Assembly: GCA_029262635.1 (NCBI GenBank)
Contig: JAJCZA010000024.1
Span: 62,001 to 126,000, forward strand
Reading direction: 5' to 3'
Source: Vampirovibrionales bacterium
Lineage (GTDB): Bacteria > Cyanobacteriota > Vampirovibrionia > Vampirovibrionales > Vampirovibrionaceae
DNA length: 64,000 nucleotides
Shown: positions 27,740 to 36,855 of the stretch, piece after piece
How positions within the stretch are numbered: the first letter of the stretch is position 1
How the letters are laid out: each line of letters opens with the position of its first letter
Translations under genes and position numbers: made by a program
Notes under the pieces: generated by a model
Seen by the model: only the letters and a program-made list of their open reading frames with translations
The model's database searches: none
What the model was told of the DNA's origin: nothing

Positions 27740-28954
27740 TTAACTTGTTGCCACTGATTTTGGGACGAGCAGGTCTTGAAGGGTGTTAATCACGTGTTTC
27801 ACTTCGTCGTCGCTCATCTGCGGGAAGAGGGGGAGGAAAATCGTGTTTTTCGAAGCGGCATCCGTATGAGGCAAGTGGAGTTTCTGGTTATAAATGGGTT
27901 CCCGGTGGATCGGCGGGATGCCGCGTCGGCTGGCAATGCCTGCTTCTTTCAGTTGATCCATGAGTTGATCCCGGCTTTGCTCCACTCGTTCAGAAAGTTG
28001 AATGGGGTAGGACTGAACATTCCACCGAGTCACGTAATCGGGTAGTTGCAACAGATCCAGCGAGTGAATCCGCCGAAAAGCTTGATCATAAGCCTCTCGA
28101 ATTTTAATCCGTCGCCGAATCATGCTTTCCAGATCGTTGAGCTGCTCCAGCCCGAGAGCGGCCTGAATATCGGTTAGCTTGTAGTTATAGCCGAGCTCGT
28201 TATATTCCTCAAACACCGTACTTTTAGCGCTATGGCGTTCCAGATCAGAAATGGACATGCCATGGGTCCGAAGTTGCCGAGCCCGTTGAGCCTTCTCTTC
28301 GTCGGGCAGGACTAACATACCGCCCTCGCCGGTGGTCAAAACCTTTCGGGGGTGAAAACTGAAGCCACCAGGATGGCCGGAACCACCAATTTTCTGCCCT
28401 TTATATTCGGAGCCGATGGCGCAGGCTGAGTCCTCAAATAAGATCAGGTTATATTTTTTCGCCAAGCGAGAAAATTCGTCAATGTCCGCGGGGATGCCGA
28501 TCTGATGAACTATCTCAAGGGCTTTCAGCCGGTGGCCTGTTTGGATATTCATCCAATGACTGTCTACGTTTTCGTAGTAATTTTCTTCAATAAACTCTTC
28601 GGTGCGTTTGGGGTCGATATTTAGGGTACTGGGATCAATATCCACAAATTTTGGGGTTGCCCCAACATAGCGAATGACATTGGCGGTGGCGATAAAGGAA
28701 TAGGACGGGCAAATCACATCATGACCCGGTCCGACACCGTATGTAAGAAAAGCCAGGTGAAAGGCCGTCGTCCAGGAGGTGGCGGCTACAGCGTTCTGAG
28801 CACCAGTGTATCGGCAGATGGCTTTTTCAAACCGTTGAACCATAGGACCTTGAGACACCCAGCCAGAATCCAGCGCTTGCTGAATGGCTTCTGCTTCACC
28901 GCCAGAAAAACAGGGACGGGCTATGGGGATGTTGAAACCGCTTCCTTCTTCCAC
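27740..28954 (-). CDS. DegT/DnrJ/EryC1/StrS sugar aminotransferase
   Basis: A 404-residue PLP enzyme: NIPIARPCFSGGEAEAIQQA, then DSGWVSQGPMVQRFE, and the PLP-lysine region FSFHPRKVLTTGEGGML. It should transaminate a keto nucleotide sugar, using glutamate, in polysaccharide precursor synthesis. The segment EENYYENVDSHWMNIQ (about 120-137) is an insertion unlike most short family members. Its start overlaps the upstream acyltransferase gene by 34 bases, so the two are co-translated. WbpE-like or PseC-like specificity cannot be decided. Confidence 0.87.
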   Translation of the reverse strand: MEEGSGFNIPIARPCFSGGEAEAIQQALDSGWVSQGPMVQRFEKAICRYTGAQNAVAATSWTTAFHLAFLTYGVGPGHDVICPSYSFIATANVIRYVGATPKFVDIDPSTLNIDPKRTEEFIEENYYENVDSHWMNIQTGHRLKALEIVHQIGIPADIDEFSRLAKKYNLILFEDSACAIGSEYKGQKIGGSGHPGGFSFHPRKVLTTGEGGMLVLPDEEKAQRARQLRTHGMSISDLERHSAKSTVFEEYNELGYNYKLTDIQAALGLEQLNDLESMIRRRIKIREAYDQAFRRIHSLDLLQLPDYVTRWNVQSYPIQLSERVEQSRDQLMDQLKEAGIASRRGIPPIHREPIYNQKLHLPHTDAASKNTIFLPLFPQMSDDEVKHVINTLQDLLVPKSVATS

Positions 28955-29391
28955 GCTTCAATGTCCTCTTTAATGGATTTAATAATACGTCCTGGCACGC
29001 CGACCACCATAGAGTAGGGCGGAATTACCATGTTTTCGGGGATCAGGGCACCGGCACCAATGATGCTATGGTGACCAATGTCCGTGCCCATAAGCACTGT
29101 GGCATTTTCGCCAATAAACACATAATCACCGATCACGGTTGGGGTCTGATCTACTTTATTATACACCCGTTCTGTCACACAGCGCTTAACGGTGGAATGA
29201 GTTAAAATAGCGGCACCGGTGCTGATATTAACGCCCTTGCCGATGGTTAGTCCGCCTTGACCGTCAACAAGGGTAAAAGCTCCAATCCATGTTCCCTCCC
29301 CAATGTCCGGTTCGCCGGTAATCCAGCAATGAGGGTTATAGGGATTTTCAGGAATCCCGTTAACAATAGTCTGAGGAATCACCCGAGGCAT
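28921..29391 (-). CDS. Hexapeptide-repeat acyltransferase
   Basis: A 156-residue left-handed beta-helix protein with repeats such as IGEGTWIGAF, TIGKGVNIS, VIGDYVFIGENATVLMG and IIGAGALIPEN. ILTHSTVKR contains a His at the usual catalytic place for xenobiotic-type (XAT) acetyltransferases. It ends VVGVPGRIIKSI and a short helix. It probably acetylates an amino sugar made by the neighbouring aminotransferase. It lies between an SDR gene (3 bases upstream) and the aminotransferase (34-base overlap). Confidence 0.8.
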   Translation of the reverse strand: MPRVIPQTIVNGIPENPYNPHCWITGEPDIGEGTWIGAFTLVDGQGGLTIGKGVNISTGAAILTHSTVKRCVTERVYNKVDQTPTVIGDYVFIGENATVLMGTDIGHHSIIGAGALIPENMVIPPYSMVVGVPGRIIKSIKEDIEAWKKEAVSTSP

Positions 29392-29394
29392 TTG

Positions 29395-30456
29395 TTATCC
29401 CCCGGCCGGAACAGAGGGTGTCTGCTTCTGAGCGTCCGACAGTTTCCAATTTTCCAGTTGACACTCGTCCAGAAGTTTTTCTGGGTTGGGGTAATTAGCT
29501 TTAAACCAGTCAATATAAAGCTTTAACCCTTCTTCAATAGAAATTGACGGTTTGTAACCCGTGGTTTGCTGAAGTTTAGTCACATCAGCGTAATGACGGT
29601 AGACATCACCGGGCCGGTCGGCTTGATAACTTATACTTAAATCTTCTCGGCCCAAGGCTTTCAGAAGACGCTCGGCAATTTCTTTGATGGAAACTTCTTC
29701 GCCGTAAGCGATGTTTACGGCCTCGCCAATAAATTGCTCTTCACCAGCGGCCCGAATCAGTCCTTCCACCGTGTCGGTCACGAAGGTAAAATCGCGGGTC
29801 TGTTTTCCGTCTCCAAAAATGACCGGTGGCTTGTCGTTAAGGATATTTACGATAAACCGGGGAATCACTTCTCCGCTGGCACCTTCGTAGTGTTCTCGGT
29901 AGCCGTAGGTGTTAAACGGGCGCAAAATTGTCACGGGCAGATTATATGTGGTGTGGTAGGCCTTGGTGTAGAGTTCGCCCGCCAGTTTACTGGCACCGTA
30001 TGTTGTGGTGGGAAGGAGCAGATGGCTTTCCGACATGGGCGTTTGTTTGGCTGTGCCATAGATTTCCGAAGATGATACGTAGATAAAGCGTTCTAACTTC
30101 GGGTTTAGCACCCGGACTGACTCCAGCAGGTTTAGCGTTCCAGTGGCGTTCACCTCATGGACATGGTGCGGACGATCGAAGCAGACTCGCAAGCACTGGA
30201 CGGCGAGATGAAAAATAATATCCACATCCTGAACCAATCGTTTAACAAGCGTTGTATCCAGAATACTACCCTCGATTAGGGTGAGTTGACCAGTTGCTTC
30301 GGCTTTAGCCAGGTTGTCCGGCTTGCCGGTTGAAAAGTCATCCAGTACGGTGACTGTGTTTCCTTGTGAGATGAGGGCGTCTACCAAGTTACTGCCAATG
30401 AATCCAGCGCCACCGGTGACGAGAATGTGTTTTCCGGTAAAATCGATTGAGGCCAT
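29395..30456 (-). CDS. Extended SDR nucleotide-sugar epimerase/dehydratase
   Basis: A 353-residue NAD(P)-dependent enzyme with HILVTGGAGFIGSNLVDAL (G15, G18, G21 of GxxGxxG) and a YxxxK site in TTYGASKLAGELY. SSSEIYGTA upstream supplies the third catalytic residue. Motifs fit the UDP-glucose 4-epimerase / GDP-mannose 4,6-dehydratase group; the exact substrate is not clear. It is the second gene of the leftward unit 31000-27740 and is followed by the acyltransferase within 3 bases. Confidence 0.87.
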   Translation of the reverse strand: MASIDFTGKHILVTGGAGFIGSNLVDALISQGNTVTVLDDFSTGKPDNLAKAEATGQLTLIEGSILDTTLVKRLVQDVDIIFHLAVQCLRVCFDRPHHVHEVNATGTLNLLESVRVLNPKLERFIYVSSSEIYGTAKQTPMSESHLLLPTTTYGASKLAGELYTKAYHTTYNLPVTILRPFNTYGYREHYEGASGEVIPRFIVNILNDKPPVIFGDGKQTRDFTFVTDTVEGLIRAAGEEQFIGEAVNIAYGEEVSIKEIAERLLKALGREDLSISYQADRPGDVYRHYADVTKLQQTTGYKPSISIEEGLKLYIDWFKANYPNPEKLLDECQLENWKLSDAQKQTPSVPAGG

Positions 30457-30502
30457 AAGAGTTGGGATTCCTTTTTGAGGTTAAGTCATCTGAAAACAAA
30501 AG

Positions 30503-31000
30503 CTAAATAGGGCGAAGCATTCGAGCGGGACTACCGGCAACCACCGTACCGGGGGGAACATCTTTGGTGACTACGGCCCCTGCGCCAATCAGAGCGTTTT
30601 TTCCAATGGTTATACCACAGAGTATCACGGCTCCTGAGCCAATGGAAGCTCCTTGGCAGACTCGAGTGGGGACAACTTGCCAATGATCTTCCGTCTGTAG
30701 ATCACCAGATTCCGAGGTTGCTCTTGGTTCGGGATCGTTGATAAACATGACGCCGTGGCCGACAAATACGTTGTCTTCAAGGGTCACACCTTCGCAGATA
30801 AAGGTATGGCTTGAGATTTTACAACGATGGCCAATGCGGGCGTTCTTCTGGATTTCTACAAAGGTGCCAACCTTAGAGTCTCGACCGATTTCGCATCCAT
30901 AGAGATTGACGAAATCGTAGATTTTTGTGCCTTCGCCTATCACCACGTCCGGGCTTATTTTTTGGAGAGGGGTTTTTTCAAAAACAGGAGATTGAGCCAT
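30503..31000 (-). CDS. WbpD/WlbB-like nucleotide-sugar N-acetyltransferase
   Basis: A 165-residue left-handed beta-helix enzyme. The block VGTFVEIQKNARIG, CKISSHTFICEGV and FVGHGVMFINDPEPRA follows closely the pattern of WbpD/WlbB, which acetylates the 3-amino group of UDP-2-acetamido-3-amino-glucuronic acid. The conserved Asn and His of that family are visible in FINDP and GHGV. It is the first gene of the leftward sugar operon. Together with the WecC/WbpA-type dehydrogenase and the DegT aminotransferase it suggests a diacetamido-uronic acid. Confidence 0.82.
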   Translation of the reverse strand: MAQSPVFEKTPLQKISPDVVIGEGTKIYDFVNLYGCEIGRDSKVGTFVEIQKNARIGHRCKISSHTFICEGVTLEDNVFVGHGVMFINDPEPRATSESGDLQTEDHWQVVPTRVCQGASIGSGAVILCGITIGKNALIGAGAVVTKDVPPGTVVAGSPARMLRPI

Positions 31001-31139
31001 TGTGTTTCACCCTTGCTTTTCCGATACCTTGCCTATTTTAGCCGAAAAACGTGTGATGTGTGCATCATAAAAACAGAAAATCCGCCTAACATCGTTATAA
31101 TGTGGTTGGATAACAGGTTTGAATTAGGGCGTGTTGTTT

Positions 31140-31622
31140 TCAGGCTAGGTAATTCAGGGTGGGGCTTGCATTGTGATGAGCGTTAGCGATAATCACAGAG
31201 GCTAAAATAACCTTACCTCGTGGATCGTTGGCGCTATCGTTTGGATTGCCGTAACGGCTTAACGCCGATGACGCTTCGGGGCTTATATCAGAGCCCTCGG
31301 GTAAATCCATTAGAAAAAGAGTTTCTTGAGAGCCGTCAATGCCGCTGCCCTCTTCTTTGCCATCACTAATCTGCTGAGGAAAGGCGTTGGCCGCGTCAAT
31401 GCCGCTGAGCATCGATGACAAACTTCCTAGCTGAGGACCTGCTCCTGAGGATGTTGGGTCTAATTCGCGAAACATACCATTAACGTTAAACTGGTTATCC
31501 TGACGATCCCAACGTCGTTGTGCGGCTTTCTGTTCTGCTGGTTTTTCCGCAGAGAGGCTGGCGTCTGCAGAGTTACCTTGAGAAAGGGGGGACAAGCCAA
31601 ATTGTGGGGGAATGGATGACAT
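31140..31622 (-). CDS. Phe-Gly protein, unknown function
   Basis: A 160-residue protein that opens MSSIPPQFGLSPLSQGNS (F8-G9). The rest is Ser/Asn/Asp/Gly-rich with few hydrophobic clusters until a short C-terminal stretch GKVILASVIIANAHHNA (about 136-152), which may be an amphipathic helix. No Cys, no signal peptide. It lies between the polysaccharide operon and the lipoprotein gene and appears to be its own unit. I do not recognise a family. Confidence 0.55.
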   Translation of the reverse strand: MSSIPPQFGLSPLSQGNSADASLSAEKPAEQKAAQRRWDRQDNQFNVNGMFRELDPTSSGAGPQLGSLSSMLSGIDAANAFPQQISDGKEEGSGIDGSQETLFLMDLPEGSDISPEASSALSRYGNPNDSANDPRGKVILASVIIANAHHNASPTLNYLA

Positions 31623-31851
31623 GGAAGGCGTTTCTTCGGTTCGTGTAAAGTGGGCTTTCGACTATATTTGAAGAAAATATCCTTAACTTAAAATAATGCC
31701 CTCAACCAAAGACAATTAAGAACAAACCCCCACAAACATAGGAATTTTTACCCATAATTGATGAAGAAATATTACTGTTTTTTTGAGGTATGAGCCATGT
31801 GAGACGACATCGAATCAAAAGAAAATTGATACTGTAGGCTGATAGGGGGCT

Positions 31852-32595
31852 TTAGGGACTGTTAGGTTTTGGTGGAAGAGGCAAGTCGTCGTCTAGCGTA
31901 ATCGGCGCCAATTCCGTATCCGTATTTCGATGGGTTGTTGAGGGAGGTGGCGTTGGTTTTGAGGCAGAGGAACTTGAAGTGGATTGGCTGGCTTTTTGGC
32001 GAATCTGGTCCGATTTCTTGGGAGGGGGCGTCTCAGTCTCATGAGGCAAGGTCGGCTTTTCTGAATGTGTGGTTGAGGGTTTGATCGCTTTTGGTGCCGG
32101 TTGTTTTGTGGGTGTTAAAGGTTTATCCAGCGTTTTTTTAACGGGCAAAGACAGCTTAGGCGAAGGGGTGTTATTTCCAGGCGTTTTTATTGTTGAGTTT
32201 TTGGGTTTGGGTTTAACAAGGAGAGAAGGAGAAGGTTTTGGTGTTATGGGGTTGGAAGGGTTGGTTTCAGACGGAACGGTTAACGCTTTATTGTTCTCCT
32301 CTTCGGACTTTCGTTCCAGCTTTTTTTCTGATTTTTCTTCTAATAATAATTTTTTTTCGGCTTTTTCAGGAACCTCTTCCCAGGATTCTTGCTTGATGGG
32401 AGGTGGCAGGGTTTCAGAAGAACCCTTGTGTATAAACCCCGGTGGGTTTTGGGAAGGCGCTATAATGGGCTCTGGATTTTCATAAAAAGTGTACGAGCTA
32501 GTCGATGACTGACAAGCCGCAGACATGACGACGATGCTTAGGGCCAGAAGGCTACTAAGGGCGGTAGAGACAGGAGTCGTTTGTCGGTGGATCAC
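31852..32595 (-). CDS. Pro/Lys-rich lipoprotein
   Basis: A 247-residue protein with a signal peptide (about 10-27) ending MSAAC, so C28 is the likely lipidated Cys; the -3 residue is Ser, which is slightly atypical. The remainder is low complexity: Pro, Lys, Ser and Thr runs (PPPKKSDQIR, KPTPPPSTTH), almost certainly disordered, like a spacer that crosses the periplasm. It begins 12 bases after the stop of the cyclophilin gene and is probably co-transcribed with it. No functional domain can be named. Confidence 0.65.
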   Translation of the reverse strand: MIHRQTTPVSTALSSLLALSIVVMSAACQSSTSSYTFYENPEPIIAPSQNPPGFIHKGSSETLPPPIKQESWEEVPEKAEKKLLLEEKSEKKLERKSEEENNKALTVPSETNPSNPITPKPSPSLLVKPKPKNSTIKTPGNNTPSPKLSLPVKKTLDKPLTPTKQPAPKAIKPSTTHSEKPTLPHETETPPPKKSDQIRQKASQSTSSSSASKPTPPPSTTHRNTDTELAPITLDDDLPLPPKPNSP

Positions 32596-32607
32596 GGTGG
32601 TGTTACT

Positions 32608-33384
32608 TTAGAAGTTGCCAAAAATTTTGTTGAGCATGCTTTGATCTTCTGAGCGACGTTCGGCGATACGTTCGGAAACATCAATCAGTTTAATCCCGTA
32701 GAGTCGATCGTCTTTTTCAATTTTTTCCAGTATGTCCAGCCCTTGAATCACCTGGCCGAAAACGGCATATTTTCCGTCAAGCTGAGTGTGCTTTTTCAGG
32801 GTGATATAAAACTGGCTAGTGGCGCTATTGGGCAAAGGGCCCCGTGCCATAGCGATAACGCCCCTGCCATCGTGGCTGAGTTTATTTTTTACTTCGAGAG
32901 GGATTTTATGACCGGAACCACCATAGCCGGTTCCGGTGGGGTCGCCGGTCTGGATAACAAAGCCGGGGACAACCCGATGAAATTTCATGCCGGGTTTATC
33001 GTAAAACTTGCCTTCAACCAGTTCCTTGAAGTTATCAACCGTTGTTGGGGCGTCTTTCGGGTACAATCGAATAGTGATGTTTCCTTTTTCGGTTTCAATA
33101 ACAGCGCCAACTTCGGTTTTTCCATTTTTCTTTTTAGTTTTTTCTTTTTTCTTGTGATCCTTTGTTAATTTTTTACTGGATTTGCTCCATCGGCTTTGGC
33201 TTGGCTTGGCTTTCCGGACTTCGGTGGCTTTGGCTTTTTCTTTGGAGGGACGTCCGTTGTCATACATCCAGGTTAGAGGGTTGTACCATTTAAACGCCGT
33301 CTCAGCATAGGCAGGCGCCAACGACGACATCGAGAAAACGGCGAGAACCATTAAAATAAAAACTTTAAAGGGTAAACGTTTCAT
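32608..33384 (-). CDS. Secreted cyclophilin-type peptidyl-prolyl isomerase
   Basis: From ATG 33384 the protein is 258 residues: signal peptide MKRLPFKVFILMVLAVFSMS with cleavage after AYA, a basic linker (KKKEKTKKKNGK) and a cyclophilin domain (about 87-245). FHRVVPGFVIQTGDPTGTG and ITLKKHTQLDGKYAVFGQV are the family core. The active-site Arg (FHR) and Gln are present. It should speed prolyl isomerisation of exported proteins in the periplasm. The longer frame from 33438 is rejected: GGAGG (33396-33400) and the signal peptide fit 33384. Confidence 0.9.
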   Translation of the reverse strand: MKRLPFKVFILMVLAVFSMSSLAPAYAETAFKWYNPLTWMYDNGRPSKEKAKATEVRKAKPSQSRWSKSSKKLTKDHKKKEKTKKKNGKTEVGAVIETEKGNITIRLYPKDAPTTVDNFKELVEGKFYDKPGMKFHRVVPGFVIQTGDPTGTGYGGSGHKIPLEVKNKLSHDGRGVIAMARGPLPNSATSQFYITLKKHTQLDGKYAVFGQVIQGLDILEKIEKDDRLYGIKLIDVSERIAERRSEDQSMLNKIFGNF

Positions 33385-33640
33385 CGAACAAAGAACCTCC
33401 AGTGTGTTTGTGTTTTTGAATGCATCAATTTGTACCAAGGCTGATATTGTAGTCCAAAGAAAAAGGAAAGGATACGATATGGGATTTTCTCAGTCGGACT
33501 ACTTCGAAAATGAGTCAGAGGGAAAAACATTAATTCATCCTTAAAAGAAGTCGGTAAAATGCGTTGATGCCAGTATAATAAACAAGAAGCATGGGTTGGC
33601 GCCTGCTTTTTGTGAAAATGGTTTGTTGTTAGGAACACCC

Positions 33641-34648
33641 ATGAGCGTTCAGTACAAAGATTACTATAAGATTTTAGGGGTGGATCGAAACGCCACGGCT
33701 AAGGACGTTAAATCTGCCTTTCGAAAGCTGGCCCGGAAATATCATCCGGATGCCAGTACCGGGAACGAGGAAAAATTCAAGGAACTGAACGAAGCGTATG
33801 AGGTGTTAGGCGACGAAGGTAAGCGGAAACTCTATGATAACTTGGGTGCCGACTATCGTCATGGTGCTAATTTTGAACCCCCTCCTGGCTTCGATGGTTT
33901 TTCCGGGTTTGGCGGGATGGGTCAGGGCGGTTATTCCCAACATATTAATTTAAATGATCTGGGTGGTATGGGCGGAGACGGTTTTTCCGACTTTTTTGAT
34001 CTGCTTTTTGGGCAAATGGGTGGAATGGACCAAGGTGCTTATGCCGGTGGATTTTCTGGTAGGGGTAACGGCGGTTCCGGAGGAGGTGCGCATGCCTATG
34101 CTCATGCGGGCACCCGACGACAGGCATCGCCACAAAAGCCTAAAAACCTGAATATTGAGAAGCCGGTATCTTTAACCCTAAACGAAGTCGCCGCCGGTGT
34201 GGAGAAACAGATTCAATTGGGACGAGGTGGCCGAAAAGTCACGGTAAAAATTCCGAAAGGGGTTAAACCCGGTGCTAAAATTCGCCTTAGTGGTGAAGGA
34301 AAGCACTTGGCCAGCGGTCAAAGTGGCGACTTATTGCTTATTGTCCGTTACGAAAAACATCCTGACTTCACCCTTGATGGACAAAACCTATTATACGAAG
34401 CTTATGTTCCGGTGCCGGACCTAGTATTAGGCGGGGAAATAAGAATTCCGACACTGGAAAAATCCGTTAGCCTGACCCTGCCCAAAGGGACCCAAACTGG
34501 TATTCTAATGCGGCTTAAAGGATTAGGGCTTCCAGGTAAAGGGAAAGATCAGGGTGATATTCGAGTTCGAATCCGGGCAAAAATCCCGGAAAACCTAACG
34601 CCTGAAGAAACTAAACTGTATGAAGCATTGAAAAAACACCAAAGATAA
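33641..34648 (+). CDS. DnaJ-type co-chaperone without zinc finger (CbpA-like)
   Basis: From ATG 33641 (AGGAA five bases upstream) the protein is 335 residues. It has a J-domain (about 1-70: [19 protein letters not shown] then KYHPDAS with the HPD motif), a Gly/Phe-rich region (about 75-165) and two C-terminal beta-domains. There is no CxxCxGxG zinc finger, so it is class II, like CbpA. It should stimulate DnaK ATPase and hold unfolded clients. No dnaK or grpE is adjacent. Confidence 0.92.
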   Translation: MSVQYKDYYKILGVDRNATAKDVKSAFRKLARKYHPDASTGNEEKFKELNEAYEVLGDEGKRKLYDNLGADYRHGANFEPPPGFDGFSGFGGMGQGGYSQHINLNDLGGMGGDGFSDFFDLLFGQMGGMDQGAYAGGFSGRGNGGSGGGAHAYAHAGTRRQASPQKPKNLNIEKPVSLTLNEVAAGVEKQIQLGRGGRKVTVKIPKGVKPGAKIRLSGEGKHLASGQSGDLLLIVRYEKHPDFTLDGQNLLYEAYVPVPDLVLGGEIRIPTLEKSVSLTLPKGTQTGILMRLKGLGLPGKGKDQGDIRVRIRAKIPENLTPEETKLYEALKKHQR

Positions 34649-34717
34649 AACCCGTGTGATAGCGAGTGGCTGTGAATGTTGAGATTACACCATTCCTAAC
34701 ACAGGGTTATCGTAATG

Positions 34718-34745
34718 GCCGGCAGTCACTCGCCGGCTTTTCTTT
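34718..34745 (+). terminator. Terminator after the DnaJ-like gene
   Basis: GCCGGC (34718-34723) and GCCGGC (34732-34737) form a 6-bp GC stem with an 8-base loop, followed by TTTTCTTT. The position, 70 bases after the stop codon at 34648, fits a Rho-independent terminator. Confidence 0.65.
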
Positions 34746-34912
34746 GCCAGCACAGCTGGCTTTATTTAGGGCTGGATTCGTAAACACCACCATCCTTCAT
34801 GTCATTCCCGCGAGGGCGGGAATCCAGGCCCTACCAGCACAGTTGGCTTTACTTAGGGGCGGGTTGCGTGAATCATTTAGTTCCTGTCATTCCCGCGAAG
34901 GCGAGAATCTAG
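34746..34912. repeat. Two tandem ~80-bp units with REP-like palindrome
   Basis: Unit 1 (34746-34827) and unit 2 (34832-34912) share the same order. Each has a hairpin (GCCAGC-ACA-GCTGGC; ACCAGC-ACA-GTTGGC), then TTTAYTTAGGG, a variable stretch, and GTCATTCCCGCGA(G/A)GGCG ending GAATCYAG. The last part (34801-34827; 34886-34912) is a CATTCCCGC palindrome of the REP type known from many bacteria. Nothing here codes for protein. A further copy of the hairpin part lies at 41116. Confidence 0.75.
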
Positions 34913-34964
34913 ATCAGCAAAAAATTAGAGGGATCCACTGTTTTTACTTTAAAAACCGCTTCAC

Positions 34965-34993
34965 TTGTAGCAGTTCTGTTAGTATGGTAGTAT
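34965..34993 (+). promoter_or_regulatory. Promoter-like element of array gene 1
   Basis: TTGTAG (34965-34970), 17 bases, TAGTAT (34988-34993), 50 bases before the ATG at 35044. The -35 is weak, but spacing and the TAGTAT box match those of the next three paralogues. Confidence 0.5.
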
Positions 34994-35043
34994 AACTCGC
35001 TGTGAGGATTAACCCATTAGAATCTTAAGGAGTTTTCGTCATT

Positions 35044-35838
35044 ATGTCGTTTCCCGTTTCACCTTCGTTGAAGCCCCATTTACAATCCGTTTCAGTCCAG
35101 CCGTCTGTTTACTTTGGCCATAAAACGCCTCCGAAAGAAAATGATCAGGTCATTTTCGTCGAAGAGACGCATGATCCCGATATCAGGGATAAAATGGTAA
35201 AGGCTAAAGGCGATTTTATGAAAGGAGTGGGGGCTCTATCCCTGATAGCTCCGATCCCGGCGGTTATTCTGGGAGCGGCCTCTCTCTTTAATCCGCTCGT
35301 GGTTATCGGCCTAACGGTGGCAACGGTTGCTGGGGGTAGTTTCTTACTCTACCGGGCATTCACCAAAAAGTTTCGGGAAGCGAAGACGGAATCGACTGAA
35401 CGGATTGCGTTGCAGCCAAAAGCTCAACAGCTTCGTATGGAAAAAGCAACAGGGCAATCGTTGGATGGCTTGTTGGTTAACGCTCAAGGGCTGAATCAAG
35501 TGGTTGTTCTTTATCTATCTTTGGGAGAAACGACTGTCGGCGATGCAAAAATGTTTGATTTGAAAAAGAGGCTGAGCGATTTAGGAGAGAAGTACGGTAC
35601 AGGTGTTCGATTTATCCAATACCATTTAGACCAACCAGGTAAAGACCCTGCGTTTAAGCTTCCACCGGTCGACGGGCCGGCTTCGGATTATCCTTGTTTG
35701 GCTGTTCTGAATCATCAAGGAAATTGCGTCTTCAGCGAGACAGGCATGTTGAAGATGACTACAGATGAACTCGTCCAGCAAATCGCTCCAGTTTTATTGG
35801 ATACGCCTTTATTAATAGAGTCAGATGATCACGCTTAA
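35044..35838 (+). CDS. Array protein 1: Phe-Gly leader, two TM helices, CXXC-less thioredoxin-like domain
   Basis: A 264-residue protein, first of four tandem paralogues. The leader MSFPVSPSLKPHLQSV ends at VYFG (F24-G25). Two hydrophobic segments (about 61-80, 85-103) form a hairpin. A charged helix follows (105-135). The C-terminal domain (about 140-255) has a central strand VVVLYLS, then TTVGDA, VRFIQYHLDQPG and DYPCLAVLNHQGN. That order resembles a thioredoxin fold (YPCL at the cis-Pro place) but has no CXXC, so a redox role is unlikely. AAGGAGTTTTC precedes the start. Function unknown. Confidence 0.6.
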   Translation: MSFPVSPSLKPHLQSVSVQPSVYFGHKTPPKENDQVIFVEETHDPDIRDKMVKAKGDFMKGVGALSLIAPIPAVILGAASLFNPLVVIGLTVATVAGGSFLLYRAFTKKFREAKTESTERIALQPKAQQLRMEKATGQSLDGLLVNAQGLNQVVVLYLSLGETTVGDAKMFDLKKRLSDLGEKYGTGVRFIQYHLDQPGKDPAFKLPPVDGPASDYPCLAVLNHQGNCVFSETGMLKMTTDELVQQIAPVLLDTPLLIESDDHA

Positions 35839-35874
35839 TTCATAGCGTTAACTCTCTGAGTTTGCCAATCTGTC

Positions 35875-35903
35875 TTGATACTTAATTATTATTGTAATAG
35901 TAT
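35875..35903 (+). promoter_or_regulatory. Promoter-like element of array gene 2
   Basis: TTGATA (35875-35880), 17 bases, TAGTAT (35898-35903), 56 bases before the ATG at 35960. Confidence 0.6.
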
Positions 35904-35959
35904 TTTGTAGGTTCAATTCTCTCGTCAACTCAATCAGGATCACAAGGAGTTTTCATCTT

Positions 35960-36757
35960 ATGTCATTTTCCATTGCGCCTTTATCACCGTTTGGTTCACC
36001 ATCTAAAGTCCAAATGCCCATTCATTTTGGAAATAGAGAACCTAAAAAGGGGTTTTCTTTTCTTCCTGAAATAAAAAATATTGATGAAAAACATCTGAAA
36101 ACAGATTCGATGGCGTTTAAAGAGGCTCGCCTAGAAGGTGGATTGACTATTCTTCGTTTATTGACACTTTCTTGGGCAGGGGGTTCAGCGTTTTCCCTCT
36201 TGGAGGTTCCGATGGGCGGTCTAATGGCTCTTGTTGGCGCCGGGCTGGCAGGAATAAAGCTTTGGAACAGAGATGTAAAGACGATTGAGGAACGGGCGAT
36301 AGTTCGAGACAAGAAAGCCGAGGCGCTTCAGTCTCAGATAGAACGGGCGAAAGTCGGCACGCTTGATGACATGCTGGCGGACGCTAAAGCCAAAAAGCAG
36401 CCCGTGGTTCTTTACTTTCCGCACCAATCGGATAATGCGGGTGATGCGTTGCTCCATGATGTGAGATTGATGGTGAATGAACTGCTGACAGTAACGACGG
36501 GAAATTCAAACCCTTCAAAAGTTCGGTTCATCCGGTATGATTTGGCCCAAGCGGGTTCGCCTGATTTTGATATTCCGCCCATCAACCTAAAACCAACAAA
36601 CTACCCTTGTCTGATGGTTTTGGACGGAGATGGTAATACGGTACTTCAGGAAATAGGCATTCTAGGAAGAAACGGCATTTGGGAAGCGGAGCCCGAAGAT
36701 CTCGCCAAGGACATCGAACGTGCTTTGGAAAAGGCGAATGAAAACGAAAAAGCCTAA
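35960..36757 (+). CDS. Array protein 2: Phe-Gly leader, membrane hairpin, thioredoxin-like domain
   Basis: A 265-residue paralogue of the preceding gene and the closest relative of the next. The leader has two Phe-Gly pairs (F11-G12 and F23-G24, in PIHFGNRE). A hydrophobic hairpin spans about 60-101. A basic helix (DVKTIEERAIVRDKKAEALQ) follows. The C-terminal domain (about 133-260) carries PVVLYFP, DNAGDALLHDV, VRFIRYDLAQAGS and YPCLMVLDGDGN. No CXXC. The ribosome-binding site AAGGAGTTTTCATC is nearly the same as that of gene 1. It has its own promoter, so it appears monocistronic. Confidence 0.6.
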   Translation: MSFSIAPLSPFGSPSKVQMPIHFGNREPKKGFSFLPEIKNIDEKHLKTDSMAFKEARLEGGLTILRLLTLSWAGGSAFSLLEVPMGGLMALVGAGLAGIKLWNRDVKTIEERAIVRDKKAEALQSQIERAKVGTLDDMLADAKAKKQPVVLYFPHQSDNAGDALLHDVRLMVNELLTVTTGNSNPSKVRFIRYDLAQAGSPDFDIPPINLKPTNYPCLMVLDGDGNTVLQEIGILGRNGIWEAEPEDLAKDIERALEKANENEKA

Positions 36758-36763
36758 AATTTA

Positions 36764-36792
36764 TTGACATTGAATTGTTATGCGAATAGCAT
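36764..36792 (+). promoter_or_regulatory. Promoter of array gene 3
   Basis: Perfect -35 TTGACA (36764-36769), 17 bases, TAGCAT (36787-36792), 63 bases before the ATG at 36856. The -35 box begins 6 bases after the stop codon of array gene 2. Confidence 0.65.
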
Positions 36793-36855
36793 TAGTTGGA
36801 TCCATTTGATTGGTGTCATGTATTCGCTCATTAGTTTGGAGGGGTTTTTATCATC

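Noticed and set aside
33385-33438. 18 extra N-terminal residues on the cyclophilin.
   Set aside because: They would precede and spoil an otherwise perfect signal peptide, and the GGAGG site serves the ATG at 33384.
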